Numbered from the stretch's first letter, positions 25,438 through 34,731 are shown. The stretch is DNA of 64,000 nucleotides from Solirubrobacterales bacterium (GCA_009691195.1 SHVA01000005.1:1-64000); one strand, 5' to 3'. Numbers and translations: made by a program. The notes: generated by a model from the sequence alone, not told the origin.

Positions 25438-27362
25438 CTCTTGCCCGCAGCGCCCCGCTTCTTGGAGGCGCCTCCGGAGCCCGCCAGCGAGCGCCCGCCG
25501 CGCCCCCCGGACGTCTGCAGGAACTTCAGCGCCTGGACGTAGATCAGGTTCTTGTGCTTCTGCACGATGTCGGCGTCACGCATGGCCTGGAGGAACTCCT
25601 GGGGGTCCTCGAAGTCGCGAAGGCGGATCTTGACGCTGCCGAGCCCCTGCGCGACGTGGCTGTCGGAGCCGGCCCCCGGGACGATCCGGTACTTCTGCGC
25701 AAAGCGCACCGCCTCCTCGTTGAAGGACGAGATCGCGATCCGAGGGTTGAAGACCTCGAGGATGTCGATCTCGTCCACGACCTTCAGCAGGTGCTCGTAG
25801 TCGGGGACCGAGTGCATCCGGTCGAAGGGGTGAGGCACGTAGACGAGCCCGCCCTGGCGGCGGATCTCCGCGATCGTCTCGGCGAGCGACATGCCGCGCT
25901 CGATCTTCTCCTGGAGGAAGAGGCCGATCACCTCGCCCTCGGTCGCGGTCTTCACCTCCTCGGCGACGATCACCTTTATGCCGCCCATCTCCTCGGCCAG
26001 GTCCCGGGCCTCGAAGGCGCCCGAGATCTCGTTGTGGTCGGTGATGGCGATCGCGTCGAGCCCGGCGGCCTTGCCGGCCTCGAGCAGCGCCCTGGCGGGG
26101 GTCGCGCAGTCCGGTGAGTGGTCGGTGTGCATGTGCAGGTCGCAGTGGACCACCCGCCGCTTCGCGATCCGCGCCCTGATCGCCGGGTTGCCGGCGGGGT
26201 CGTGGCGGCGCGTCGCCAGCCGCCGGTAGATCGCCTCGACCTCGTCGGCCACCTGCTGCCAGGGACGCGCCTCGAGACGGGCGGCCTCGCTCGAGGCGAG
26301 GCGTCGCCGAAGCGCCTCGTCGGCGAGCAGCCGCTCGATCTGCGCCGCCATCGTCTCGGCGTCGCCCAGCGGAAACAGCAGGCCCGCCTCGCCGTCGCCC
26401 AGCAGCTCCCTGTAGAGCTCGAGCCCCGAGGCCACCGGGACCGCTCCGGCGGCCAGCGCCCTGCGGATCAGCCTCGGCGCGGGGCGTACGCCTCCGGACG
26501 CGAGACAGGCGATGTCGGCGCTCGCGATGAACGCCTCCGGGTAGCCGTCGGCGGGACGGACGAAGCTGAGGCGCTCGCGGAGCCGCCGGTTGACCCTGGG
26601 CTCCAGCTCGCTCGGGGTCGAGAGCCAGACCACCGCCTCCCACTCGAGGCTCGTCGACAGCCGGCGGAGAGCCCGCAGGAAGAGTCGCAGCGCCCCCCGT
26701 TCCTCCTCATCGCAGTAGACGATGCGGAGCTTGCCCTCGGGAGCCGGGAGCGCCGGCTGGGCCGTGTCGGCCCCCGGCCTCAGCAGCTCGTAGGAGCCCG
26801 GGAAGACCCGCTGGAGCAGCTCTCCGGTCGCGAGGTTGCTCGCCGTCCTGGCGTCGATCCGCCCGAAGAACATCTCAACCAGCATCCGCGCGACCTGGGT
26901 GGAGAGGACGCGCTCGGCTGGCTCGTGGAAGCTGGCGACGTTGAGGGACTGCGAGTGGCGGAGCGCCGCCGACCCCGGGCTCGGCGCGAACGGCTCGTGG
27001 ACGTGGACGATGTCGAACGGGACGCTGCCGAGCAGCTGCTCGAGGCTGCGGCTGACGTCGATCGGGATCGGCGCCGGCCGCCGCCGCGGGCCGCTCGGCA
27101 GCGGCAGGCTCTGGCCGATGGCGAGCACGGGCGGGTTCTCGCCGCTCAGCAGCACCCGCGGCCGCTCCGCCGCTTCCTTGATCAATCGCTTGCTCTCGCG
27201 GATGGCGGTGCGCGACTCCGAGGGAGCCGCGATCACGACGCGGTGACCCCTCAAGGCGAGCTCCTCCGAGACCCTCTCCACGAACTCGTTGATCTCGTGG
27301 CGGGCGCCCCAGGGCTGCGGGCTGACCTGGGCGATGGCGAGGGATGAGTCCCTGTCGGTCAC
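25434..27362 (-). CDS. Fusion: degenerate GT-B glycosyltransferase domain + PHP phosphoesterase
   Basis: A 642-residue protein from GTG 27362. Residues 1-390 read as a GT4-like GT-B fold similar to PimA (PWGARHEINEFVERVSEEL, FDIVHVHEPFAPSPGSAAL). The donor-site E-x7-E motif is absent; the matching stretch is GGVRPAPRLIRRALAAGAVP. Residues about 400-570 are a complete PHP domain: HCDLHMHTDHS, AITDHNEIS, VPHPFDRMHS, GSDSH, the metal ligands of polymerase/histidinol-phosphatase-type phosphoesterases. The C-terminus is Gly/Lys-rich. A strong terminator separates it from ino1. The GT domain may bind a sugar-phosphate ligand for the PHP domain instead of catalysing transfer. Confidence 0.85.
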   Translation of the reverse strand: MTDRDSSLAIAQVSPQPWGARHEINEFVERVSEELALRGHRVVIAAPSESRTAIRESKRLIKEAAERPRVLLSGENPPVLAIGQSLPLPSGPRRRPAPIPIDVSRSLEQLLGSVPFDIVHVHEPFAPSPGSAALRHSQSLNVASFHEPAERVLSTQVARMLVEMFFGRIDARTASNLATGELLQRVFPGSYELLRPGADTAQPALPAPEGKLRIVYCDEEERGALRLFLRALRRLSTSLEWEAVVWLSTPSELEPRVNRRLRERLSFVRPADGYPEAFIASADIACLASGGVRPAPRLIRRALAAGAVPVASGLELYRELLGDGEAGLLFPLGDAETMAAQIERLLADEALRRRLASSEAARLEARPWQQVADEVEAIYRRLATRRHDPAGNPAIRARIAKRRVVHCDLHMHTDHSPDCATPARALLEAGKAAGLDAIAITDHNEISGAFEARDLAEEMGGIKVIVAEEVKTATEGEVIGLFLQEKIERGMSLAETIAEIRRQGGLVYVPHPFDRMHSVPDYEHLLKVVDEIDILEVFNPRIAISSFNEEAVRFAQKYRIVPGAGSDSHVAQGLGSVKIRLRDFEDPQEFLQAMRDADIVQKHKNLIYVQALKFLQTSGGRGGRSLAGSGGASKKRGAAGKS

Positions 27363-27390
27363 CGTCTGAGGATATTCCCGCCGACAAAGC

Positions 27391-27422
27391 AAGGAGGGCC
27401 GCGCCCTTGCGCGGCCCTCCTT
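27391..27422. terminator. Strong hairpin after ino1
   Basis: A 13-bp perfect stem, AAGGAGGGCCGCG (27391-27403) with CGCGGCCCTCCTT (27410-27422), loop CCCTTG. It ends the inositol-lipid operon on the minus strand and lies just before the start of the GT-PHP gene. Confidence 0.85.
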
Positions 27423-27456
27423 AAGTGCTCTCGATCGGCCCCCGGCGGGGCGCGGC

Positions 27457-28641
27457 CTAGGACTTGGCCTTGGCCGCCTTGCCCTTGGCCTTCTCGCCCT
27501 TGGGCAGGCCCCGCTGACGCTTGTGGCTATCGATGAACTCCTCGGTCGCCTCACGCGCCTGGTCGTCGGGACGCTGGCTGTGCGGCGACTTCATCAGGTA
27601 GCTCGACGGGCCGTCGAGCTGGCCGGAGATGCCGTTGTTGAGGGCCAGCTTCACCAGCCGGACGGCGTCGATCACGATGCCGGCCGAGTTCGGTGAGTCC
27701 CAGACCTCGAGCTTGAGCTCGATGTTGAGAGGGACATCGCCGAAGGAGCGCCCCTCCACCCGGATATGCGCCCACTTGCGATCGGTCAGCCACGGCACGT
27801 AGTCCGAGGGACCGATGTAGACGTCGTCGGGCGGCAGCTCGTGGTCCATGATCGAGGTGACGGCGTTGGTCTTGGAGATCTTCTTGGACTCCAGCCGCTC
27901 GCGCTCGAGCATGTTGTAGAAGTCCATGTTGCCGCCGACATTGAGCTGACTGGTCCGCTCGATCCTGACGCCGCGCTCGGCGAACAGGCGCGCGAGCTGG
28001 CGGTGAACGATGGTCGCGCCCACCTGCGACTTGATGTCATCGCCGATGATCGGCAGGCCTGCGTCCTCGAAGCGCTTGTCCCAGTAGTCCTCCCGGGCGA
28101 TGAAGACCGGCAGGCAGTTGACGAAGCCGACACCGGCCGCGAGCGCCTGCTCGACGTACCACTTGGTGGCGTCCTCGGACCCGACCGGCAGGTAACAGAC
28201 AACGACGTCGGTCTGCGTGTCCTGCAGGATGCCGACGATGTCCGCCGTCTGGCCGGGGGCCTTGGTGATCTTCTCCTTGAGGTACTTGCCGAGGCCGTCG
28301 TGGGTCATGCCACGGTGGACCTTGATTCCCATGTTGGGAACGTCGGAGAACTTCATCGTGTTGTTCTGGCCCGACCAGATCGCCTCCGAAAGGTCCTTTC
28401 CGACCTTGTCGGCGTCGATGTCGAAGGCCGCCGTGAACTCGATGTCCTTGACGTGGTAGCCGCCCAGGTCAACGTGCATCAACCCGGGAACCTGCTCGTT
28501 GGGGTCGGCGTCTTTGTAGTACTCGACTCCCTGCACGAATGAGCTCGCGCAGTTGCCGACGCCTACGATCGCGACCCGGACCTTGTCGTCCTTGGCACCG
28601 TTCTGCCGGCGCCCGTTTGTACTTCCGTTACCGCTGGTCAT
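27457..28641 (-). CDS. ino1: Inositol-3-phosphate synthase
   Basis: A 394-residue NAD-dependent enzyme turning glucose-6-phosphate into inositol phosphate. The Rossmann motif [16 protein letters not shown] is at about 22-37; [29 protein letters not shown] and [10 protein letters not shown] are conserved active-site stretches of the actinobacterial type. ATG 28641 has GAGGAGG upstream. The C-terminus is a Lys/Ala tail ([14 protein letters not shown]) beyond the usual fold. It follows the CDP-alcohol phosphatidyltransferase by 59 bases, so it probably supplies the inositol phosphate that the synthase consumes. Confidence 0.94.
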   Translation of the reverse strand: MTSGNGSTNGRRQNGAKDDKVRVAIVGVGNCASSFVQGVEYYKDADPNEQVPGLMHVDLGGYHVKDIEFTAAFDIDADKVGKDLSEAIWSGQNNTMKFSDVPNMGIKVHRGMTHDGLGKYLKEKITKAPGQTADIVGILQDTQTDVVVCYLPVGSEDATKWYVEQALAAGVGFVNCLPVFIAREDYWDKRFEDAGLPIIGDDIKSQVGATIVHRQLARLFAERGVRIERTSQLNVGGNMDFYNMLERERLESKKISKTNAVTSIMDHELPPDDVYIGPSDYVPWLTDRKWAHIRVEGRSFGDVPLNIELKLEVWDSPNSAGIVIDAVRLVKLALNNGISGQLDGPSSYLMKSPHSQRPDDQAREATEEFIDSHKRQRGLPKGEKAKGKAAKAKS

Positions 28642-28700
28642 GCCTGGGTTCCTCCTCATGCGAAGACTGAATGTGAAAGGACACTTTCCGGCCCTTCCGG

Positions 28701-29387
28701 TTACAGCTCGGCGCCCGTCGAGGCTGTTCCCGAGGGCGGCCCCCCGGCGCTGCCGGCCATTTCCCGGAGCGCCTTTCGCACGTGCCATACCCGTTGGCCG
28801 ACCGTGAACAACGTCAAGACGGCCATTGCGTAGATCGCTGGGGCCAGAAGCTCAATGTCGAAGATTCCGGCCCCCCGTGCGAATACGAGGCCGATGGAAA
28901 GTAGCACCACGCGCACGGGCCGGGTAGCCACACCGACCTTGCACTCCACCCCCAGCGCCTCGGCGCGGGCACGGGTATAGGAGACCATCAGGGAGCCGAG
29001 AACGACCACGACGCACATCGCGGCGGCGAAGCTGTCGCCGCTGTCAGCGAACGTGAAGGCGACCGCGGTGAGCACGACCCCCTCCTCGAGGCGGTCGAGG
29101 GTCGAGTCGAGGAAGGCGCCGAACAGGGTGCCCTTCCCGGACGCACGCGCGTAGCGCCCGTCGAGGGTGTCCATCACGGACCCGACGATGAAGGCGATCC
29201 CCCCCAGCAGGAAGTACTCCTGCCAGACCAGGGCCGCCGCGGCCAGGTTGAGCACGAGGCCGACCATCGAGATCGAATTCGGGGTCAGGCGCGATTCGAT
29301 CAGCCGGTTGCGCACGACAGCCGTCAGGTCCTCGGCGGCGGCGCCCACCTGGGGACCGCGGCGCGGCGCTTTATCCGTGTCGTTCAT
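28701..29387 (-). CDS. CDP-alcohol phosphatidyltransferase, probable phosphatidylinositol-phosphate synthase
   Basis: A 228-residue membrane enzyme with the full CDP-OH-P motif: D73-x2-D76-G77-x2-A80-R81-x8-G90-x3-D94-x3-D98. Six hydrophobic helices are visible. [15 protein letters not shown] matches the SY-x-(K/R)-ARAE stretch of mycobacterial PgsA1-type PIP synthases, which join inositol-1-phosphate to CDP-diacylglycerol. The neighbour ino1 makes the acceptor. Its product, PIP, needs a phosphatase to become PI, and a PAP2-type gene lies 16 bases upstream. Confidence 0.88.
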   Translation of the reverse strand: MNDTDKAPRRGPQVGAAAEDLTAVVRNRLIESRLTPNSISMVGLVLNLAAAALVWQEYFLLGGIAFIVGSVMDTLDGRYARASGKGTLFGAFLDSTLDRLEEGVVLTAVAFTFADSGDSFAAAMCVVVVLGSLMVSYTRARAEALGVECKVGVATRPVRVVLLSIGLVFARGAGIFDIELLAPAIYAMAVLTLFTVGQRVWHVRKALREMAGSAGGPPSGTASTGAEL

Positions 29388-29402
29388 CGCCGGGGAGCCG
29401 GC

Positions 29403-30251
29403 CTACGCCGGCGCCGCCTCGACCTCGGGCGCGCCGGCCTTGACCGGCTGACCGCCGAGGCGTGGGTGGAAGGACCAGCGCTCAGGCCGGAAACGGGACA
29501 GCGCCAGGGCGCAGGCACAGGCCAGGGCCGCGGCCACGGCGCCGAAGGTGCCGTCGATCCAGAAGTGGTTGCCGGTGGCGACGACCACGTAGGTCATCAC
29601 CAGCGGATAGCTGAGAACGAGGGCGCGCAGCCACCAGGGCCGGAACAGCAGAGCCAGGGAGACCCCCCACATCAACGAGAACCCTATGTGCATCGAGGGC
29701 ACCGCCGCGTAGGGATTGAAGAGCGCATTGGGGTGGGCGGGGATCGGCGGGCTGCCGGTCTCGGCCGAGACGGTGTCGTGGATGCCCAGGCCCGGGACGA
29801 AGCGCGGAGGCGCCGTCGGGAAGAGGCCGTAGCCGAGCAGTGAGATCGCCATCGCGCAGAGCAGCATGTTGCGGACGAATCCGAAGCTGTCGTTGCGGAG
29901 GAAGTAGATCGTCCCCAGCGCAAGCAGGCTCCCCTTGAAGTGGGCGTTGATGTACCACCAGTTGGCGAAGTCGAGCGGCCAGCCGGTGTTCGTGGCCCAG
30001 CGCTGCACGGACGACTCGAAGAAGAGCCCGAGCGAGCGCTCGATCGAGACCAGGTCGAGCGCATGGCGCACCGACTCCGTCGTGGTTCCGTCGACGGCGC
30101 CCCGCGCGTAGCGCCAAGCGTAGTAGGCGGCGGCGAGGATCGCTAACTGCAGGAGCGCGTCGAGGGGGCTGCCCGGGAAGACGCCGGAGGCCGTCGAGCG
30201 AATGCGCCCGGTCACTCCGCGCCCGGCCGCCTGCGCGGACTCAGCCGCCAT
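29403..30251 (-). CDS. PAP2-superfamily membrane protein (phosphatase or phosphoinositol transferase type), copy 2
   Basis: A 282-residue polytopic protein starting at ATG 30251 within the end of the preceding gene. The PAP2 catalytic motifs are PSMHIGFSLMWG and GNHFWIDGTFG, with PTAPPRF before them, the arrangement of AUR1/IPC-synthase-like PAP2 proteins. It may remove the phosphate from PIP or transfer a phospho-head group. It is a paralogue of the protein at 31827 (both have ERS-x-G-x-FFE, a WY/WM-x-N-SHF-like helix and PTAPPR). The last 25 residues are Ala/Pro/Glu-rich. Confidence 0.82.
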   Translation of the reverse strand: MAAESAQAAGRGVTGRIRSTASGVFPGSPLDALLQLAILAAAYYAWRYARGAVDGTTTESVRHALDLVSIERSLGLFFESSVQRWATNTGWPLDFANWWYINAHFKGSLLALGTIYFLRNDSFGFVRNMLLCAMAISLLGYGLFPTAPPRFVPGLGIHDTVSAETGSPPIPAHPNALFNPYAAVPSMHIGFSLMWGVSLALLFRPWWLRALVLSYPLVMTYVVVATGNHFWIDGTFGAVAAALACACALALSRFRPERWSFHPRLGGQPVKAGAPEVEAAPA

Positions 30252-31854
30252 CGTCGGCGTCCCGGTGGTTGCAGTTGGGCCCGTTGCTGAGAATGCGGAG
30301 GGGCGAGAAGTCGGCGCCGACGCGCAACGGGCCCGCGCGGTCGATCGTGACCCGGGTGAAGCCGTTGGGGGACTCCTCGACGCAGCCGCTGCCGCGTTCG
30401 AGGTCCCAGTAGGGCGTCCAGCGGACCCTGACCAGGACGGTTCCCGGTCCGTCGGCATGGAGCGAGAAGCCGTGCGGGCGCAGCCGCTTCAGGCTCGCCG
30501 CGCCGATCGCCAGCGACTGCGGGTCGCGGACCCGGTAGACGGTCCAGTCGCGGCTGTGGAAGGCGGTTTCGAGGAACGCCGGCCGCTTGGCAATCAGCTT
30601 CCGCTCCAACTCGCCGGCGTAGTCAAGCGGCGAGTCGGGCACGGCCACGAATCCGACGCCGAGGTCGTTGAGCCACTCGCGGTAGGCGGACGCCTTGAGC
30701 TGGTCCTCGTAGAAGAGTGTGTTGAGCTTGCGGTCGAGCTGGCGCTCCCAGCCGCGGGCGATGTAGATCCCGCGGGGGATGTAGGCGGCCTCCCAATGGT
30801 GCTCGGCCGGCAGCACCTCGACCCGGTACTGCTGGCGGGCGGTGACGCCGCGCAGGTAGTCCTTGAGCGGGGCGTAGTAGTCGGCCTGCACCGAGGGCTC
30901 GGCGTGGACGGTCTCGAGGTCGCGGACCACGGGGGACCACTGCCAATAGATCAGCAGCGGCGCCAGCAGCGCAAGTACGAAGCGCTCCTGCTTCCAGAGC
31001 GCGCAGGCGAGCAGCGGGCCGAGCAGCAGGGCCCCCATCCGGGTGGCGTTGCCGCCCATCGGCGTGTCGAGCGCGAAGGCCGCCAGCAGGCAGAGGGCAT
31101 AGGCGGCGACGCCGAAGCGCAGGACGCGCTCCTCCTTGGGCAGCGCGATGAAGGTCGCCAGCGCGACCAGCAGCGCCGGCTGGAAGCTCGAGAAGACGAA
31201 CGGCTCCGAGCCGCCCTCGGGGAAGGCGAGCGCCACGAGGATCGCCATGCCTCCGGCCGCGATCGCGAGCTCCAGGCCCTCGCGCTTGCGCTGGGCGACC
31301 GCGTAGGCGAGCGCGCCGCAGGCGAGGAAGAGCGCGGCGACCGGGCTCGCGAGCGGCGTCAGCAACCCGAAGCCGATCGCCGGAAGCCTCCAGCCGCGCT
31401 GCAGGCACAGGACAGCCCCGAGGGCGATCGGCACCCCGAGGGCAAAGGTGAGGCGGCCCGAGTAGAGGCTGATCGATGTCCCGGCCGCGAACCAGATCGC
31501 GCCGAGCCGGGCGCGGTCGCCCCAGTGACGATGGGCGATCTCGGCGAACAGCGCCGAGGCGATCACGGTCGAGATCACCCCGAGCAGCCGGGCGCCCACG
31601 AGCGACGCGAGCCAGGGGAAGAGGATGCTGTAGCCGGGCAGGTGGTGCCCGGCGAACCAGAGGTTGTTCCAGGCCTCGAGGCCCTTCTGCTCGTAGAGGG
31701 CGGTCCGGAACTCCTGCGCCGCATGGTCGGGGCTGGAGGGCTGCAGGATCAGGTAGAGGGCGCCGAGCGCGAGGCTGACGAGGACCGGCCCTGCGAGTCG
31801 GCTCAAGAGCGAGCCGCCCCTGCGCGTCAAGCCGTGGCGGGCCGCCACGACCAA
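30241..31854 (-). CDS. Polytopic membrane protein, GT-C-like
   Basis: A 537-residue protein with about 11 hydrophobic helices in the first 330 residues and a soluble, probably extracytoplasmic C-terminal part of about 200 residues (ADYYAPLKDYLRGVTARQQY, RVEVLPAEHHWEAAYIPRG). An acidic residue in the first outside loop (SSPDHAAQEF) and a long C-terminal domain recall GT-C enzymes that use polyprenyl-phosphate sugars, but no family-defining motif is certain. The start is TTG 31854 or GTG 31848, overlapping the preceding PAP2 gene; its end overlaps the next by 11 bases. Its place between two PAP2 genes suggests lipid or glycolipid assembly. Confidence 0.7.
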   Translation of the reverse strand: MVVAARHGLTRRGGSLLSRLAGPVLVSLALGALYLILQPSSPDHAAQEFRTALYEQKGLEAWNNLWFAGHHLPGYSILFPWLASLVGARLLGVISTVIASALFAEIAHRHWGDRARLGAIWFAAGTSISLYSGRLTFALGVPIALGAVLCLQRGWRLPAIGFGLLTPLASPVAALFLACGALAYAVAQRKREGLELAIAAGGMAILVALAFPEGGSEPFVFSSFQPALLVALATFIALPKEERVLRFGVAAYALCLLAAFALDTPMGGNATRMGALLLGPLLACALWKQERFVLALLAPLLIYWQWSPVVRDLETVHAEPSVQADYYAPLKDYLRGVTARQQYRVEVLPAEHHWEAAYIPRGIYIARGWERQLDRKLNTLFYEDQLKASAYREWLNDLGVGFVAVPDSPLDYAGELERKLIAKRPAFLETAFHSRDWTVYRVRDPQSLAIGAASLKRLRPHGFSLHADGPGTVLVRVRWTPYWDLERGSGCVEESPNGFTRVTIDRAGPLRVGADFSPLRILSNGPNCNHRDADDGG

Positions 31855-32594
31855 GCGGCGGGTCGGACCCGGGCGAGCATCGTGGCGGAGAGGGCTGAGA
31901 GGCCGGCGACGATCCAGCCGAGGGCACTGTCAACCCAGAAGTGGTTGGCGGTGACTAGGACCACGAACAAGACCATCGCCGGGTACAGGCACCAGAGCAC
32001 GCGAGTAATCCGGTGGCGCGCGAGCAGCGCCCCCGTGACGCCGATCATCATCGAGAAGGCGCAGTGCATGCTCGGGATCGCGGCGTATGGGTTGATGAAG
32101 ACCTTGACCAGCCCCGAGTCGTGGTTGACCTGTGCGTACTGCGTGATGGTGTCGATGAACCCCTCCTGGGGGTAGAGGCGGGGTGGCGCCGTGGGGACGA
32201 GGACGTAGCCGACGATCGCCAGCGCCATCGCGACCATGAACATGTTGCGCACGAAGTAGAAGTTGGGGTTGCGGTAGAAGTAGAGCCAGAGCAGGAACGT
32301 GGTCGTGACCAGGAAGTGGCTGTTCATGTACATCCAGTTGGCCGCCTCGATGATCCACTGGTGGTTGATCAGTGACGACTGGAAATCGGGCTCGAAGAAG
32401 GTGCCGGTCGAGCGCTCGATGTCGATCACGGCGCTGCCGTTGGCGAAGGCCTCAGCCCGCTGGCCCTCGGCGATCCCGCGCACGGTCTCGTAGGAGAGCT
32501 CGGCCAGCACGAACAGCGCCACCTGGCGCCCGGCGTCGCCCCATCCCTGGGGGAGCCACTCTCCGATTCTGGACAGGGTGCGACAAAGAATCAC
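31827..32594 (-). CDS. PAP2-superfamily membrane protein, copy 1
   Basis: A 255-residue polytopic protein, first gene of the five-gene minus-strand inositol-lipid operon. Motifs are PSMHCAFSMMIG and ANHFWVDSALG with PTAPPRLYP before them. Six helices fit the AUR1-like PAP2 type. Compared with copy 2 the fold is the same, but the sequence between the motifs differs, so the two may use different substrates. The start is ATG 32594. Confidence 0.82.
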   Translation of the reverse strand: MILCRTLSRIGEWLPQGWGDAGRQVALFVLAELSYETVRGIAEGQRAEAFANGSAVIDIERSTGTFFEPDFQSSLINHQWIIEAANWMYMNSHFLVTTTFLLWLYFYRNPNFYFVRNMFMVAMALAIVGYVLVPTAPPRLYPQEGFIDTITQYAQVNHDSGLVKVFINPYAAIPSMHCAFSMMIGVTGALLARHRITRVLWCLYPAMVLFVVLVTANHFWVDSALGWIVAGLSALSATMLARVRPAAWSWRPATA

Positions 32595-32659
32595 AACCCC
32601 GGAATTGTATTCACCGCCCGGTCACAAGTTCGCGCGAATGATCGGTTCGAAGCGGTTCC

Positions 32660-33502
32660 CTACGACCGCTCGAGGAAGTCGACCACCCGGTCGATCATCT
32701 CGGGGGCCTCCTGCCAGGGCCAGTGGCCCGCGGCGTACGTGGCCAGCTCGGCGCCGGGGAGGCGCTCGGCGTAGGCGCGGCCGAAGCTCGGGGGCAGGTA
32801 GCGGTCCTGGTCCCCCCAGACCACCAGCGCGGGGCATTTCAGGAGGGCGAGGTCGGCCCCCGCCGCCGCGAGCTCGTCTGGGTCAGCCGAGCGGTAGAGC
32901 TCGAGCAGGGCCCGCTTGGTCCCCCGGTCGATCGTGCTCCAGATCCCGTCGATGAAGTCATCGTCCTGGGGCGCCCAGTCCGCGCGGGACTCCCGCAGCC
33001 CCAGGCTGAAGGTCCGGCGGGTCATGGACGCGTTCACCGCCTCGCCCACGCCGGGGGTGCGCCAGAGGCGGGCGACCCGGTGCCAGCGATAGCCCGGAAG
33101 CAGCGGGACCGCGGTGATCACCACAAGCCGGTCCACGCGCTCGGGCGCGCGCTGGGCGGCGATCAGCGCCAGCGACCCCCAGTCGTGCACGACCAGCGAG
33201 TGCTGCTCGACGCCGAAGGCCCCCAGCGCAAGCTCGAAGAAGCTCGCCAGCCCGCGCATCGAGTAGTCGAAGTCCGAGGGCCGGCCCGAGTGGCCCCAAC
33301 CCGGCAGGTCGAAGGCGAGCGCAGGCCTCGAGAGCCCCTCGATAAAGGGAACCCAGTCCTCGGAATGGCTGGGGTTTCCGTGGACGAAGACGGCCGGCGG
33401 CCCATCCCCCGCGGTGCGCCGGAAAAAGACCTCGACACCATCGACGACGAGGGTGCCCGTCTCGATGCGCTCGGCCGCCGGCTGTTTCGAATCGGTCACC
33501 AC
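32660..33502 (-). CDS. Haloalkane-dehalogenase-like alpha/beta hydrolase
   Basis: A 280-residue alpha/beta hydrolase from GTG 33502 (or the next GTG). The nucleophile elbow is VVHDWGSLAL, with Asp in place of Ser, as in haloalkane dehalogenases and epoxide hydrolases. HGNPSHSEDW gives the Asn and the Trp after the nucleophile the second halide contact expected for dehalogenases; His is in AAGHWPWQE. An Asp or Glu acid cannot be fixed. The frame stays open 700 bases upstream antisense to nth; that part has no hydrolase similarity. Dehalogenase activity is an inference from motifs. Confidence 0.82.
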   Translation of the reverse strand: MVTDSKQPAAERIETGTLVVDGVEVFFRRTAGDGPPAVFVHGNPSHSEDWVPFIEGLSRPALAFDLPGWGHSGRPSDFDYSMRGLASFFELALGAFGVEQHSLVVHDWGSLALIAAQRAPERVDRLVVITAVPLLPGYRWHRVARLWRTPGVGEAVNASMTRRTFSLGLRESRADWAPQDDDFIDGIWSTIDRGTKRALLELYRSADPDELAAAGADLALLKCPALVVWGDQDRYLPPSFGRAYAERLPGAELATYAAGHWPWQEAPEMIDRVVDFLERS

Positions 33503-33526
33503 GGTCGTTGAGAATATCCTCGCGGC

Positions 33527-34306
33527 GTGGGCACTCCCAAGGACCTCAAGCTGGGCCGCCCCACCCGGGATGGATCGGCGGAGCATCCCCTCAACGGAAT
33601 CTCCGGGGGGCGCCGGCCGCGGGTCCCGCCACCCGAGGGCTGGAGGCGGCCCTCGCGCCGCCGGGTGCTCGCCATCCGCGACCGGCTCAGGGATCTCTAC
33701 GGCCGGCCGGTCAACGAGCCCCACGGCGAGCCGGTCGCCGAGCTGACCCGGACGATCCTCTCCCAGAACACGAACGACAGAAATCGCGACGTCGCCTTCG
33801 GCCGCATGCGCGAGCGCTTCCCCACCTGGGAGCAGGTCCGCGACGCGCCGACCGGAGAGCTGATCGAGGCGCTGCGCCCCGGGGGGCTGGCGCTGACCAA
33901 GGCTCCCCGGATCCAGCAGAACCTGCGGCTGATCGGTGACCCCCCCGATCTCGATTGGCTCGAGGACGCTCCCCGCGACGAGGCGATCTCCTACCTCGTC
34001 GAGCTGCCCGGGGTCGGCCGCAAGACCGCGGCCTGCGTGATGATCTTCAGCTTCGACCGGCCGGAGATACCGGTGGACACCCACGTCCACCGGGTGGGCG
34101 GAAGGCTCGGCCTGTTTCCCGAGCGCATCTCGCTCGAGCGGGCCCACGACGAGATGCTCGTGATCACGCCGCCCGAGGACGCCTACGAGCTCCACATCAA
34201 CCTGATCCGCCACGGGCGCGCGCTCTGCCGGCCCCGGCCGCGCTGCGAGGGGTGCGAGCTGCGCCGGATGTGCCCCTGGTACCGCAAGCGGGCCTCGCGG
34301 GACTGA
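33527..34306 (+). CDS. nth: Endonuclease III-like DNA glycosylase/AP lyase
   Basis: A 259-residue base-excision-repair enzyme for oxidised pyrimidines. The helix-hairpin-helix is LPGVGRKTAACV (160-171) with the catalytic Lys166, followed by Asp184 in VDTHVHRV. The [4Fe-4S] cysteines are spaced C234-x5-C240-x2-C243-x5-C249. A basic N-terminal extension of about 40 residues precedes the fold. The start is GTG 33527, divergent from the hydrolase by about 25 bases. Confidence 0.9.
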   Translation: MGTPKDLKLGRPTRDGSAEHPLNGISGGRRPRVPPPEGWRRPSRRRVLAIRDRLRDLYGRPVNEPHGEPVAELTRTILSQNTNDRNRDVAFGRMRERFPTWEQVRDAPTGELIEALRPGGLALTKAPRIQQNLRLIGDPPDLDWLEDAPRDEAISYLVELPGVGRKTAACVMIFSFDRPEIPVDTHVHRVGGRLGLFPERISLERAHDEMLVITPPEDAYELHINLIRHGRALCRPRPRCEGCELRRMCPWYRKRASRD

Positions 34307-34344
34307 CGAATTCCCGAGTCCTGCCTCTATATGCTGCTGGCCGG

Positions 34345-34731
34345 ATGAAGCGCAGCACCTTCGTCATCTTCGGCCTCGTCGCCCTCTGCTTCGCGATCCT
34401 GATCCCCGCCTGGGCGATCAACCGCGAGGGGGGAAGCGACGCCTCGCCGGGCTCGGTCCCGGCCAACCTCCAGGACGGCAAGGACCTGTTCGTGATCAAC
34501 TGCGGCTCCTGCCACACGCTGGCCAAGGCTGGAACCGACGGCGTCGTCGGCCCGAATCTCGACGACCTGCTGGCGCCTCCGAGCCCGACGCCTCCCGACC
34601 CGAAGACGATCAAGCCTCGGGTGGCGGCCGCTATCGAGGACGGCGTGGGCGGACGGATGCCGGCTGGCATCCTCAGCGGCGAGCAGGCCGAGACCGTGGC
34701 CGAGTTCGTCTCCCAGGTCGCGGGCCAGTAG
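34345..34731 (+). CDS. Small membrane-anchored cytochrome c
   Basis: A 128-residue protein starting at ATG 34345 with one N-terminal hydrophobic helix (FVIFGLVALCFAILIPAWAI). The haem motif is CGSCH, and a Met ligand lies in GGRMPAGIL. It is a class I monohaem c-type cytochrome facing the outside. No oxidase, reductase or cytochrome-maturation gene is adjacent, so its redox partner is unknown. Confidence 0.88.
   Translation: MKRSTFVIFGLVALCFAILIPAWAINREGGSDASPGSVPANLQDGKDLFVINCGSCHTLAKAGTDGVVGPNLDDLLAPPSPTPPDPKTIKPRVAAAIEDGVGGRMPAGILSGEQAETVAEFVSQVAGQ

Noticed and set aside
33503-34213. Upstream extension of the dehalogenase-like gene
   Set aside because: Antisense to nth; the hydrolase fold starts after GTG 33502.
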